Below, in pieces: positions 37,388 through 45,786 of a DNA stretch of 64,000 nt. The notes under the pieces were generated by a model that was not told where the DNA came from, did no database searches, and saw only the letters and a program-made list of their open reading frames with translations. The translations under genes were made by a program, and so were the position numbers. Location of the stretch: positions 3,348,001-3,412,000 of the forward strand of contig NZ_CP098478.1 of assembly GCF_023702675.1 (NCBI RefSeq), in the 5' to 3' direction. Position 1 is the stretch's first letter, and every line of letters begins with the position of its first letter. This DNA is from Acinetobacter sp. C26M (GTDB taxonomy: Bacteria; Pseudomonadota; Gammaproteobacteria; Pseudomonadales; Moraxellaceae).

Positions 37388-39001
37388 TTAAAATCTCGAC
37401 ACACCAAATCGTGTTGGATTTAACTCACGTTGCTGTGCTTCATAAATGGTTTGTAATAAAAATATCAATACCTTACGGGTATCTCTTGGATCGATGATGC
37501 CATCATCATGCAGCATTGCGGTATTGAATAAAGCCGTCGACTGCTGTTCCAATTTCATTGCCGTACTTTGTTCCAAGAAATCCAACATCTGTGGATTCGG
37601 CTCCATCCCCGAGGCTTTTTGTTTACCCTCAGCTACAATACGCAAGACTTTGCCTGCTTGCGCAGCACCCATCACTGCTACATGTGAGTTTGGCCATGCA
37701 AAGATAAATTGTGGGGACAAACTGCGACCACACATTGCATAGTTACCTGCACCATAAGAGCCTGCCACCACAATCGAAATCTTGGGCACAGTTGCATTGG
37801 CAACTGCTTGGATCAGCTTGGAACCATGTTTAATAATCCCGTTCTGCTCTGCATCGGTTCCGACCATAAAACCTGTGGTGTTATGCAGAAATAACAGCGG
37901 TCGTTGGGTCTGCTCACACAGATGAATAAACTGCGCTGCTTTCACTGCCCCTTGAGGTGTAATCGGCCCATTATTAGTAATGATGCCAATATGTAAACCA
38001 CCCATTTTCGCCCAGCCACATACGGTTAAAGCATCATATTCCTGTTTAAATTCTAGAAAATCTGAATCATCAATAATCCGGGCAATGATATCTTTCATAT
38101 CAAAAGGTTGTTTTGGATCTTGCGGGATAATGCCCAACAACTCCTCCGCTGAATAACGCGGTTCTTTATAATCATGATTCGAATGAGTGGTCTGTTCTTT
38201 CCAATTCAGATGCTCGAAAATCTCACGCGCTAAGCGAATACCATCTGCATCATTTTCAGCTAAATATTCCGCCACACCTGAAACTTGAGTATGCATTTCT
38301 GCACCACCTAGTTCTTCCGCAGTCGCCACTTCCCCTGTTGCTGCCAATAATAACGGTGGGCCAGCCAACAACATTTCAGTTTGTTTGCGTACTGCAATCA
38401 CATAGTCAGACAAACCCGGTTGATAAGCACCGCCAGCAGTTGCATTACCATGTACTACTGCAACTTGCGGAATCCCTGCCGCAGATAAGCGCGCCTGATT
38501 GGCAAAAGTCATACCACCATAGGTAAATACCTCCGCCGCATAGTTCAGGTTTGCACCGCCACTTTCAGTTAAGGTCACCATCGGCAACTTTTGTTCTAAG
38601 GCGATCTTTTGCAGACGTAGCGTTTTATGTACGCCCATTGGGGACATGGTGCCACCTTTGATGGCGCTGTTACTGGCAGAAACCAGTGCACGTACACCAT
38701 TAACAAAACCAATGCCAGCAATAATGCCACCACCTGCTTCGGAACCATCTTTATCATCATGCATGTTGTAGCCAACTAAGCCGCACAGCTCGATAAAAGG
38801 TGAATCCGCATCTAACAGTAAACGAATACGTTCATGTGGCAAGATTTTGCCTTTCTTATCGAACTTAGGTTTTGCTGCATAGGACTTATCAATACTTTTT
38901 TGCTGCACCGCCCGAACTTCAGCCAACTGGGTTAATAACGCCTCTCGATTTTGCTCATATTGTTCACTACCCACTGCAATTTCAGATTGAAGAATACTCA
39001 T
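37388..39001 (-). CDS. atuC: Geranyl-CoA carboxylase carboxyltransferase beta subunit
   Basis: A 537-residue carboxyltransferase, the partner of AtuF. Features are a crotonase-like double domain with GGGIIAGIGFVNG, LTESGGANLNYAAEVF, the glycine-rich NATAGGAYQPGLSDYVI and the C-terminal half ITNNGPITPQGAVKAAQFIHLCEQ. It differs from acetyl-CoA carboxylase AccD by length and lack of a zinc finger. LiuB is the close alternative. It lies two bases after atuB. Confidence 0.86.
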   Translation of the reverse strand: MSILQSEIAVGSEQYEQNREALLTQLAEVRAVQQKSIDKSYAAKPKFDKKGKILPHERIRLLLDADSPFIELCGLVGYNMHDDKDGSEAGGGIIAGIGFVNGVRALVSASNSAIKGGTMSPMGVHKTLRLQKIALEQKLPMVTLTESGGANLNYAAEVFTYGGMTFANQARLSAAGIPQVAVVHGNATAGGAYQPGLSDYVIAVRKQTEMLLAGPPLLLAATGEVATAEELGGAEMHTQVSGVAEYLAENDADGIRLAREIFEHLNWKEQTTHSNHDYKEPRYSAEELLGIIPQDPKQPFDMKDIIARIIDDSDFLEFKQEYDALTVCGWAKMGGLHIGIITNNGPITPQGAVKAAQFIHLCEQTQRPLLFLHNTTGFMVGTDAEQNGIIKHGSKLIQAVANATVPKISIVVAGSYGAGNYAMCGRSLSPQFIFAWPNSHVAVMGAAQAGKVLRIVAEGKQKASGMEPNPQMLDFLEQSTAMKLEQQSTALFNTAMLHDDGIIDPRDTRKVLIFLLQTIYEAQQRELNPTRFGVSRF

Positions 39002-39003
39002 GT

Positions 39004-39885
39004 TTATTCTCCATCACCGTTATTTTTAAAAATATCAGGGATAAAAGCACGATGGAAACCATTAAAAGCATCATTGTTGGTTGCATCAGCTAGCGGATAC
39101 ATACGCGTCCCTTGGGATGCCGCCCCATCAATACGTAACGTTACACCTGAAACAAAAGCCGCTGCATCCGAAAGTAAATAGCAGATGGCTGAGGAAATTT
39201 CTGACTCGGTACCCATTCGTTTTAATGGCACATTACTCGCTAAACTTGGAATGATTACTTTGGCAAAATCACCACTATAGTTATCCATGCCCGAAGAAAT
39301 AATCCAGCCCGGTGCAACTGCATTAACGCGTACCCCAGATTTACCCCATTCTACTGAAGCAGTTTTGGTCAGGTTATCAACACCCGAACGTGCTGCACCT
39401 GAATGGCCCATGCCCGGCATACCACCCCACATATCGGCAGTCATATTAACAATGCTACCACCATGCTTTGCCATCCACTGGTTAAAGGCTTCACGCATCA
39501 AATAAAAGGTTGAATGTAGGTTATTACGGACCACGGCATCAAAACCATTGGCAGAAATATTCTCTAATGCAGAAGGAAATTGTCCACCTGCGTTATTGAC
39601 TAAACCATCGAGCTTGCCAAATTTTTCAAGCACTTCCGCAATCATGCTTTTGACTTGTTCTTCATCACGGTTATCACAAACAATGAAATGGACGTTGCCA
39701 CCATCTTCCAAAATTTCTTGGCTAACCTTTTCCAATTTTTCTACTTTTCGTCCCGTGATTACCACTTGCGCACCTAAAGAAGCAAGCTCATGTGCAGTAC
39801 AACGGCCAATACCAGAACCCCCACCTGTGACGATAATGACTTTGTCAGCAAATGCATCTGCCCTGAAAATTGATTGATAACCCAT
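39004..39885 (-). CDS. atuB: Short-chain dehydrogenase/reductase AtuB
   Basis: A 293-residue SDR with the Rossmann motif VTGGGSGIGRCTAHELASLGAQ (about residue 18) and NNAGG. The catalytic region reads HSGAARSGVDNLTK: the usual YxxxK pair is not present (Ser and Arg in those positions), resembling 2,4-dienoyl-CoA reductase-type SDRs. In Pseudomonas the gene is part of the atu operon, with an uncertain step. The start is 10 bases after the atuA stop. Confidence 0.83.
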   Translation of the reverse strand: MGYQSIFRADAFADKVIIVTGGGSGIGRCTAHELASLGAQVVITGRKVEKLEKVSQEILEDGGNVHFIVCDNRDEEQVKSMIAEVLEKFGKLDGLVNNAGGQFPSALENISANGFDAVVRNNLHSTFYLMREAFNQWMAKHGGSIVNMTADMWGGMPGMGHSGAARSGVDNLTKTASVEWGKSGVRVNAVAPGWIISSGMDNYSGDFAKVIIPSLASNVPLKRMGTESEISSAICYLLSDAAAFVSGVTLRIDGAASQGTRMYPLADATNNDAFNGFHRAFIPDIFKNNGDGE

Positions 39886-39895
39886 GTTTATATCC

Positions 39896-41704
39896 TTAAT
39901 ATTTTTCTAACAGTTGTGCTGGTACTTTCACTGGCATATCCAATAATTGCTGTGCAAAAGCCTTACCTTGTGGATCAATTCGCAAGCTGGCAATACCACC
40001 ACCACCTAATGCATTTTCCAACATAAAATTCAGTGCATGCATCTCAGGCAATTCATAACGAATGACTTTGGATTTCTCAGGATCAAGAACATGCTGCATA
40101 TATGCTGCAACATTGGCTTCGGTTAATGAGGCACGAATCCACGGTAAATATTCAGCTTTACGTGCAATCACCCCGATATTGCTATGATTTCCCTTATCGC
40201 CACTGCGTGCATGTGCTACGTCTATCAAAGAGACTTCAACCTCATCGCCTTGATACGCGGCTACTTCACCAACGGGATGCTGCACATAATCCTGTGAAGC
40301 TTGTTCGAAGGGGATCTGAACGGGATAACGCTGTCCTGCAAAGTCGACTTCTAGCTTTAATTGATCTTTATCAATCAAGAATGAAAATAATTTCACCACA
40401 GCCGATGCTTTAGGACGCCCTCCGACAATTCCTGCCAATGCAGGTGCCATGCCTGTTGAAGCTTGGGCAATCTCAGAAGCAAAGAAGATACAGGCTTCTT
40501 TAAACAGATGCTTTACCGCGATCTTAACCACCACTTCACGGCTATCTTTCACTTTCGCATGTGCACCATAAGTACTTTCAATACCTAGAATCTCAACCGA
40601 TTTTTCACTAAACGGAGGAACGGAACGTAGCGCCAATACACGTTCACATTTATTGATAATGGCATCAGCAATCACTTGGGCTTTTTCTGGCGCTTCACGA
40701 CCTGCAATCAAGAAACTAACCAAAACACGATAACCATCCGCATAAGTCGCACTGACTTTATATTGCTGAGTTGGCGCACGGCCTGTGGCACCAGTCACTT
40801 TGACTCGATGCTCTCCTACCTGTTCTAAATGCACTTGACTAAAATCAGCGCTCACATCAGCTAAAAGATAGGCTTGTGGATTGCCAATCTCATAAACAAT
40901 CTGCTCTGCTACAGTCGCAGTTGAAACAAGGCCACCTGTCCCTTGAGGCTTGGTCACAATAAATGAAGCATCAGCGCTGACTTCTACGATTGGAAAGCCC
41001 ATATTGTCAAAGCCTTGAACCAAGCGCCAATCAGTAAAGTTTCCACCTGTACACTGTGCACCGCATTCAATCACATGCCCTGCCAAAGAACCTTGTGCCA
41101 ACTTGTCATAATCATCGAGTGACCATTTGTATTCATGCAATAATGGGGCAAGCACAACCGCTGAATCGACCACACGGCCTGTAATCACAATATCTGCACC
41201 CAAATCTAAAGCATCACGAATTGCAACAGCACCGAGATAGGCATTACTACTTGCCACATGTGCAGGCAAGGCATCGCCATTAAACATTTCCTGAACATTT
41301 TGGGTGAGTAATTCAGGATGCTTAGGCAATACATCATCACCTAACACCACTGCAACTTTTAAATTTAAGCCCTTTTCATCAATGATTTTCTGTAGGGCAT
41401 CACGACAAGCCAGTGGATTCACCCCACCTGCATTACTAATCACTTTTATTTTTTTCTCAGCAATTTTATTGATCAGGGGGGACATCACCCGACTGACAAA
41501 ATCCAGCGCATAACCATGACTTGGATCCATCATCATCGCCTTCGCCATAATCGACATGGTAATTTCTGACAGATAATCAAAGACCAAATAATCAATATCA
41601 CTCAGATGCACCAACTGAAATGCAGCGGTGTTGGTATCGCCCCAGAATCCTGATGCACACCCAATTTTGACTACCCTCTGGTCATCCTGTTTGACAGTTG
41701 TCAT
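39896..41704 (-). CDS. atuA: Acyclic terpene utilisation protein AtuA (DUF1446)
   Basis: The ATG at 41704 gives 602 residues (MTTVKQDDQRVVKIGCASGF); an ATG four codons upstream (41716) is also possible. DUF1446 features: CASGFWGDTNTAAFQLV, DYLVFDYLSEITMSIMA, VISNAGGVNPLACRDAL, DIVITGRVVDSAV and a C-terminal ferredoxin-like domain with AHARSGDKGNHSNIG. AtuA is needed for citronellol and geraniol growth in Pseudomonas but its reaction is unknown. It leads the operon and is divergent from atuR. Confidence 0.88.
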   Translation of the reverse strand: MTTVKQDDQRVVKIGCASGFWGDTNTAAFQLVHLSDIDYLVFDYLSEITMSIMAKAMMMDPSHGYALDFVSRVMSPLINKIAEKKIKVISNAGGVNPLACRDALQKIIDEKGLNLKVAVVLGDDVLPKHPELLTQNVQEMFNGDALPAHVASSNAYLGAVAIRDALDLGADIVITGRVVDSAVVLAPLLHEYKWSLDDYDKLAQGSLAGHVIECGAQCTGGNFTDWRLVQGFDNMGFPIVEVSADASFIVTKPQGTGGLVSTATVAEQIVYEIGNPQAYLLADVSADFSQVHLEQVGEHRVKVTGATGRAPTQQYKVSATYADGYRVLVSFLIAGREAPEKAQVIADAIINKCERVLALRSVPPFSEKSVEILGIESTYGAHAKVKDSREVVVKIAVKHLFKEACIFFASEIAQASTGMAPALAGIVGGRPKASAVVKLFSFLIDKDQLKLEVDFAGQRYPVQIPFEQASQDYVQHPVGEVAAYQGDEVEVSLIDVAHARSGDKGNHSNIGVIARKAEYLPWIRASLTEANVAAYMQHVLDPEKSKVIRYELPEMHALNFMLENALGGGGIASLRIDPQGKAFAQQLLDMPVKVPAQLLEKY

Positions 41705-41744
41705 GCGCTTTCTCATTGTTATTGCTAAAAACGCCTTAACATTA

Positions 41745-41760
41745 CCAAGCAAGTGCTTGG
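41745..41760. promoter_or_regulatory. AtuR operator O1 (predicted)
   Basis: Inverted repeat CCAAGC-AAGT-GCTTGG between the atuA start and its predicted -10 box. It shares arms with O2 and O3. In P. aeruginosa AtuR is reported to bind two inverted repeats between atuA and atuR, the arrangement seen here. Confidence 0.75.
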
Positions 41761-41775
41761 TTTGTAAAGTGCATA

Positions 41776-41805
41776 ATGCTATGCTGTATTGGCAAAAATA
41801 GTCAA
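41776..41805 (-). promoter_or_regulatory. Possible promoter of the atuA operon
   Basis: Minus-strand TTGACT (41800-41805) and TAGCAT (41776-41781) spaced by 18 bases. O2 lies just upstream of the -35 box and O1 just downstream of the -10 box, a good arrangement for repression. Confidence 0.45.
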
Positions 41806-41808
41806 ACT

Positions 41809-41822
41809 CAAGCAAATGCTTG
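41809..41822. promoter_or_regulatory. AtuR operator O2 (predicted)
   Basis: Inverted repeat CAAGC-AAAT-GCTTG, with arms one base shorter than O1. Its centre is 63 bases from that of O1, about six helical turns, so bound repressors would face the same side of the DNA. Confidence 0.7.
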
Positions 41823-41836
41823 TTATAAAAAGATAA

Positions 41837-41866
41837 GACAATGCATCAAATGATTTTTGTTACAAT
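41837..41866 (+). promoter_or_regulatory. Possible promoter of atuR
   Basis: GACAAT (41837-41842) and TACAAT (41861-41866) spaced by 18 bases. The good -10 box lies 34 bases before the atuR start, and O2 is just upstream, which would allow autoregulation. Confidence 0.45.
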
Positions 41867-41899
41867 AGACTTTAGATTAAACGGGATAGATGAATAGGC

Positions 41900-42499
41900 A
41901 TGATCGCAACCTCAATTGAGCAAATACCCAAGATTGTTTGTTTTGATGACAGTCCACGTGGACGTTTACTGCAAGGTGCTGCCTATCTGTTTTATAAGCA
42001 AGGTTATGACAAAACCACGGTTCGTCAACTCGGTGAATTTATTGGCATTCAATCGGGTAGTCTGTTTCATCACTTTAAAAGTAAAGATGAAATTCTGGCG
42101 ACAGTGATGGAACAAACTATTATCTATAACTTTGCCCGTTTAAAAGAAGCTGCTGAACGTTCAACTGATCCTGAACAACAATTACGCCATCTCATCAAAG
42201 CTGAATTACTTTCCATTGCTGGTGATACAGGTGCAGCTATGGCGGTACTGGTGCATGAATGGTTTGCCCTTTCTAAAGAAAAACAAGATTACCTTCTGAA
42301 AATGCGTAATGAATATGAGCAAGTCTGGTTGGATGTGATTGAAAAATTGCGTGCTCAAGGCAAAGTGAAACATGATGCTTTTATTTGGCGTCGCTTGCTC
42401 GGTGGCTCGATTTCTTGGACGGTGACGTGGTATAGACCAGAAGGCAAAGTCAAAATTGATGAATTGACTGAAATGGTTTGGGAAATGGCTGTTAAATGA
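41900..42499 (+). CDS. atuR: TetR-family repressor AtuR
   Basis: A 199-residue regulator with the HTH at about residues 23-67 (RLLQGAAYLFYKQGYDKTTVRQLGEFIGIQSGSLFHHFKSKDEIL) and a helical ligand domain. It is divergent from atuA, as AtuR is in Pseudomonas, where it represses the atu operon until a terpenoid inducer appears. The stop overlaps the next gene's start by four bases (ATGA). Confidence 0.82.
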   Translation: MIATSIEQIPKIVCFDDSPRGRLLQGAAYLFYKQGYDKTTVRQLGEFIGIQSGSLFHHFKSKDEILATVMEQTIIYNFARLKEAAERSTDPEQQLRHLIKAELLSIAGDTGAAMAVLVHEWFALSKEKQDYLLKMRNEYEQVWLDVIEKLRAQGKVKHDAFIWRRLLGGSISWTVTWYRPEGKVKIDELTEMVWEMAVK

Positions 42500-43005
42500 G
42501 TGCGATCTATTTGCGTAAGCCTCAAATCAGCGATTTAGCTGAAATCAAACTTGCCTACCAAAATAGTATTCAACTACATCAACCGTGGACCTATCTACCA
42601 ACAGATTTTGAACAATATCTCATACAAGAACATCGTTATTTCGTCTGCTTGAAAGAAAATCATGCCATTGTCGGCACTTTTAATATCTCCAATATCGTTC
42701 GAGGTCACTTTCATTCTGCCTATTTAGGTTATGAAGCGTTTTATCCTTATGCAGGACATGGTTATATGCGACAAGGGCTACAACAGGTTTTACACGAAGC
42801 ATTTCAAACTCTGAACCTACATCGACTAGAAGCCAATATCCAACCAGACAATCTACCCTCTATTCGCCTTGTCGCAAATGCAGGTTTTATAAAAGAAGGC
42901 TTCTCCCGCCAGTACCTACGCGTCGGAGGAAAAGAATGGAAAGACCATGAGCGATGGGCAATTTTAAATTCGGATTGGACAGATAAGAAATATCAAGCAT
43001 TTTAA
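42496..43005 (+). CDS. GNAT-family N-acetyltransferase
   Basis: A 169-residue protein of the RimJ/RimL type: YLRKPQISDLAEIKLAYQNS, AYLGYEAFYPYAGHGYMRQGLQQVL (acetyl-CoA loop) and LHRLEANIQPDNLPSIRLVANAGFIKEGFSRQYLRVGG. It probably acetylates an amine or protein N-terminus. Its start overlaps atuR, so it is translated with the repressor. A link to terpene breakdown is only implied by that coupling. Confidence 0.88.
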   Translation: MSAIYLRKPQISDLAEIKLAYQNSIQLHQPWTYLPTDFEQYLIQEHRYFVCLKENHAIVGTFNISNIVRGHFHSAYLGYEAFYPYAGHGYMRQGLQQVLHEAFQTLNLHRLEANIQPDNLPSIRLVANAGFIKEGFSRQYLRVGGKEWKDHERWAILNSDWTDKKYQAF

Positions 43006-43068
43006 TTATTGCGATATCTGACACATTAAGATAAAAATAAACTGATGCCAATTTTTTAGGCGAAAGAT

Positions 43069-43473
43069 ATGCAACGCATAATCTTGATTTTACTTTTCAG
43101 CCTAATTCTCGGCTGTACCGATGATAAGGTGACAACCAAGTTTACAGATTTGCAGCATGCTAAAGTTGAACATGCGTTTGAACGCGGTTGGTTACCTCCA
43201 ATTTTGCCACCCAGTACAAAAAATATTATTGAAATAAATGACCTAGATCTAAGTAGAGGTCATGGCTCTTTTACTTTTTCACCAACAGACCTAAACTATT
43301 TCAGCGGTCATGGTGCCATCCCAATTAAAATGAATAATGTGACTCAAAGTAAAAAGAAAGAAATGCAGGATCAGGGATTCCAGTTTTTGGTCTATGCTCA
43401 GAATTCATCAATTTGGTATATCGCAGTTCATCCTGAGGGAAAAGGAGCTTATTGGGTTGAACCCAAACGGTAA
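43069..43473 (+). CDS. Small lipoprotein of unknown function
   Basis: A 134-residue protein with a lipoprotein signal (lipobox LILGC, Cys16) and a soluble part containing FERGWLPPILPPSTKNIIEINDLDLSRGHGSFTF and a terminal VHPEGKGAYWVEPKR. No family recognised; the pattern resembles small exported proteins found scattered in Acinetobacter. It is convergent with the acyl-CoA dehydrogenase and has no obvious terminator between. Confidence 0.75.
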   Translation: MQRIILILLFSLILGCTDDKVTTKFTDLQHAKVEHAFERGWLPPILPPSTKNIIEINDLDLSRGHGSFTFSPTDLNYFSGHGAIPIKMNNVTQSKKKEMQDQGFQFLVYAQNSSIWYIAVHPEGKGAYWVEPKR

Positions 43474-43489
43474 GCTCCTAGCGATCAGT

Positions 43490-44653
43490 TTAATAGCCCA
43501 ACTGCTTACTAATTAAATCCTTCATAATTTCTTCTGCACCACCACCAATCATATTCACCTTCACTTCACGATAGATTCGTTCAGACTTAGTGCCACGCAT
43601 AAAACCCATACCCCCGAGTGTCTGCACCGCAGCATCGGCACAGAATTGCATGGTTTGAGTAGCAACATTCTTCAACATACAGATCTGGGCAATCAGTTCA
43701 CTACCCTGCAATTCAGGCTTACCTAGGCGATAAGCGGTATCTTCGAGTAAAGCACGGGTTGCCGTTAGTCGCGTGGCCATATCCACTAATTTATGACGCA
43801 TGACCTGATGATCAACCAGACGCTTACCAAAGGTTTGGCGTTGCTGTGCCCAATCCAATGCTTCCTCATAACACGTCAGGGCAAAGCCATAACTACTGGC
43901 AGCAAGGAAAAAACGCTCCATATTGAAGTTATTCATAATCACCAGAAAGCCCATATTCTCAGGGCCCAATAAATGGTTAGCAGGCACTTTGACATTATCA
44001 AAATGCAGATGTGCCGTATCTGATGCCCACCATCCCATCTTATCCAGTTTGGTTTTACTGATTCCTGCACTATGCGCATCGATGAGCAGCATTGAAATAC
44101 CATTTGCTCCTTTGGCATTTGGATCAGTACGTACTGCCACTGAATAATAATCAGCTCGCATCCCCGAAGTGATAAAGGTCTTTTCACCACTCACCAGAAA
44201 ATAATCACCGTCACGTACAGCTTTAGTTTTAAGCGAAGCCACATCTGAACCACCGCTTGGCTCAGTAATTGCCAATGCCGAGATCTTTTCACCCGATAAA
44301 ATCTGAGGGAGTACTTGAGCTTTTACCTCTTCGTTGGCAAAGTGCTGAATTGGTGGCGCACCAATGGTATGCGACAGTAAAGAGGCTGCTAAGCCACCTG
44401 AAGCACATTTTGCGAGCTCAATCGAAGATAACAATGTATAAAATGCATCAGTTCCCGCAATCCCCCCATACTGCTCTTCAAAACCGAGTCCCAATAAACC
44501 TATATCTGCTGCTTTTTTATAAAGTTCTCGCGGAAAAGTTTCACTCTCATCCCATTCATTGATAAAAGGAGAAATTTCTTTTTCAACAAAGCGTCGAATA
44601 CTCTTGGCAAATTCAAGATGCTGCTCGCTGTAGTACAAAGGATTGAGGTGCAT
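43490..44653 (-). CDS. Second acyl-CoA dehydrogenase, probable AtuR regulon member
   Basis: A 387-residue FAD enzyme: LAITEPSGGSDVASLKT, KTFITSGMRADYYSVAVRTDP and TLGGMGFMRGTKSERIYREVKVNMIGGGAEEIMKDL. Like AtuD, the C-terminal YEGT Glu is replaced (IGGG), as in long-chain or isovaleryl enzymes. It is separated from the atu operon by three genes, but an O1-type inverted repeat overlaps its likely promoter. Possible roles are citronellyl-CoA or a downstream branched acyl-CoA oxidation. Confidence 0.85.
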   Translation of the reverse strand: MHLNPLYYSEQHLEFAKSIRRFVEKEISPFINEWDESETFPRELYKKAADIGLLGLGFEEQYGGIAGTDAFYTLLSSIELAKCASGGLAASLLSHTIGAPPIQHFANEEVKAQVLPQILSGEKISALAITEPSGGSDVASLKTKAVRDGDYFLVSGEKTFITSGMRADYYSVAVRTDPNAKGANGISMLLIDAHSAGISKTKLDKMGWWASDTAHLHFDNVKVPANHLLGPENMGFLVIMNNFNMERFFLAASSYGFALTCYEEALDWAQQRQTFGKRLVDHQVMRHKLVDMATRLTATRALLEDTAYRLGKPELQGSELIAQICMLKNVATQTMQFCADAAVQTLGGMGFMRGTKSERIYREVKVNMIGGGAEEIMKDLISKQLGY

Positions 44654-44700
44654 ATTCTGCTTCCTAGCAATTATTGATCATTGTTTATTGAATGAGCACT

Positions 44701-44729
44701 AAAGTAGCAAAACCAGAAAAACCAAGCAA
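44701..44729 (-). promoter_or_regulatory. Possible promoter of the second acyl-CoA dehydrogenase
   Basis: Minus-strand TTGCTT (44724-44729) and TACTTT (44701-44706) spaced by 17 bases. The -35 box lies inside operator O3. Confidence 0.4.
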
Positions 44730-44737
44730 GCGCTTGG
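44722..44737. promoter_or_regulatory. AtuR-type operator O3 (predicted)
   Basis: CCAAGC-AAGC-GCTTGG, identical to O1 in both six-base arms and differing by one base in the spacer. It is 69 bases upstream of the dehydrogenase start, far from the atu operon, and would allow AtuR to block the promoter. Confidence 0.7.
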
Positions 44738-44787
44738 CAAAATTAAAAAGTAAAAAACATGTCTAAAAATGCAATAGAATAGCTGAG

Positions 44788-45351
44788 CTATATTTTTAAG
44801 CGTCCACGAAATCCACGGGTCGCATAATAAGATTGAGCGCCATTATGATAGGTAAAAACACGGCCATAACGGCTATCACAAAAAATTGCACCCCCCAATT
44901 TACGCACATCCTCTGGGGTTTTTACCCAACTTGAGGTTTTTAAATCAAAATATTCAACCGACTGTAACTGCCTATATTGTTCTTCTGTGAGCAATTCAAT
45001 ACCAATCTCCTCTGCAACCCCAACCGCATTATTTTCGGGTTTATGTTCTTTACGTGCATCCAAAGCAGCACGATCATAACAAAGGCTTCTACGACCTTTT
45101 GGCGTTTCTACCGCACAATCATAAAAGACAATTTCCGATGGTGTGAAATCAAATGATACGATATCTGGCTCTCCACCAGTCTCTTCCATTTGATTGAGTG
45201 ACCATAGCTTTTCAGGTTTTTGTTTTAACTGATCTTCGATATCAACCCAATTCAAACCGTGATGCCGATGCATATTTGCTTCAAAACGCTTTTTTAGGAT
45301 CTCGAACAACATGATCGTCTGTTCAGCATCTAACTGTTTTTTCTTGGTCAT
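44788..45351 (-). CDS. DUF4256 domain protein
   Basis: A 187-residue soluble protein matching DUF4256 by its stretches LFEILKKRFEANMHRHHGLNWVDIE, EETGGEPDIVSFD, DCAVETPKGRRSLCYDRAALDARKEHKPEN and GAIFCDSRYGRVFTYHNGAQSYYATRGFRG. Function is unknown. It starts 22 bases after the GFA-family gene ends, so the two are probably one transcript. Confidence 0.85.
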   Translation of the reverse strand: MTKKKQLDAEQTIMLFEILKKRFEANMHRHHGLNWVDIEDQLKQKPEKLWSLNQMEETGGEPDIVSFDFTPSEIVFYDCAVETPKGRRSLCYDRAALDARKEHKPENNAVGVAEEIGIELLTEEQYRQLQSVEYFDLKTSSWVKTPEDVRKLGGAIFCDSRYGRVFTYHNGAQSYYATRGFRGRLKI

Positions 45352-45373
45352 TTTTATTCTCTAAATTTGAGTG

Positions 45374-45721
45374 TTAAACCGAACGGCCATCAAAATGATT
45401 AATTTTAATGTTTTCCAAATCTAAATCTTCGATACATCTGATATTAATGGCGTACATCTTATTCCCTTTCGGATCAATACCTGTTGCATAAGGATGAATA
45501 CCACAGATCTTACAAAAATGATGATCAATCACATGCTTATTAAATTGGTAACTAGCTAAAGCATCTTCCTGAACTGTAATATCAACTTTATCTGTAGGCA
45601 AGAACCACAACAAAGAACCTTTTCTCTGACAAATCGAGCAATTACATGACAATGCTTCAGTCAAATTACCTTGTGCAACAAAGATGATTTTTCCACAATG
45701 ACAGCTTCCTTTATATTCCAT
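45374..45721 (-). CDS. GFA-family zinc-binding protein
   Basis: The ATG at 45721 has an AAAGGA site and gives 115 residues; a longer frame to 45760 is less likely. Zinc ligands are in YKGSCHCGKI, SCNCSICQRKG and CKICGIHPYA, the pattern of the glutathione-dependent formaldehyde-activating family. Most members have no proven activity, so a role in glutathione adduct handling is only a family guess. Confidence 0.88.
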   Translation of the reverse strand: MEYKGSCHCGKIIFVAQGNLTEALSCNCSICQRKGSLLWFLPTDKVDITVQEDALASYQFNKHVIDHHFCKICGIHPYATGIDPKGNKMYAINIRCIEDLDLENIKINHFDGRSV

Positions 45722-45786
45722 CTTATTGTCCTTTTTATAATGTTCTACCGTATTAAACAAAGCTGGTTAAATGATGTCCACTTAAT

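Noticed and set aside
33236..39001. Reading the carboxylase genes as a leucine (liu) or propionyl-CoA operon
   Set aside because: atuA, atuB and a TetR regulator are present, and the liu markers (MerR regulator, HMG-CoA lyase) are absent.
45721..45760. Longer start for the GFA-family protein
   Set aside because: It adds 13 residues before the conserved start, whereas the ATG at 45721 has a good ribosome site.
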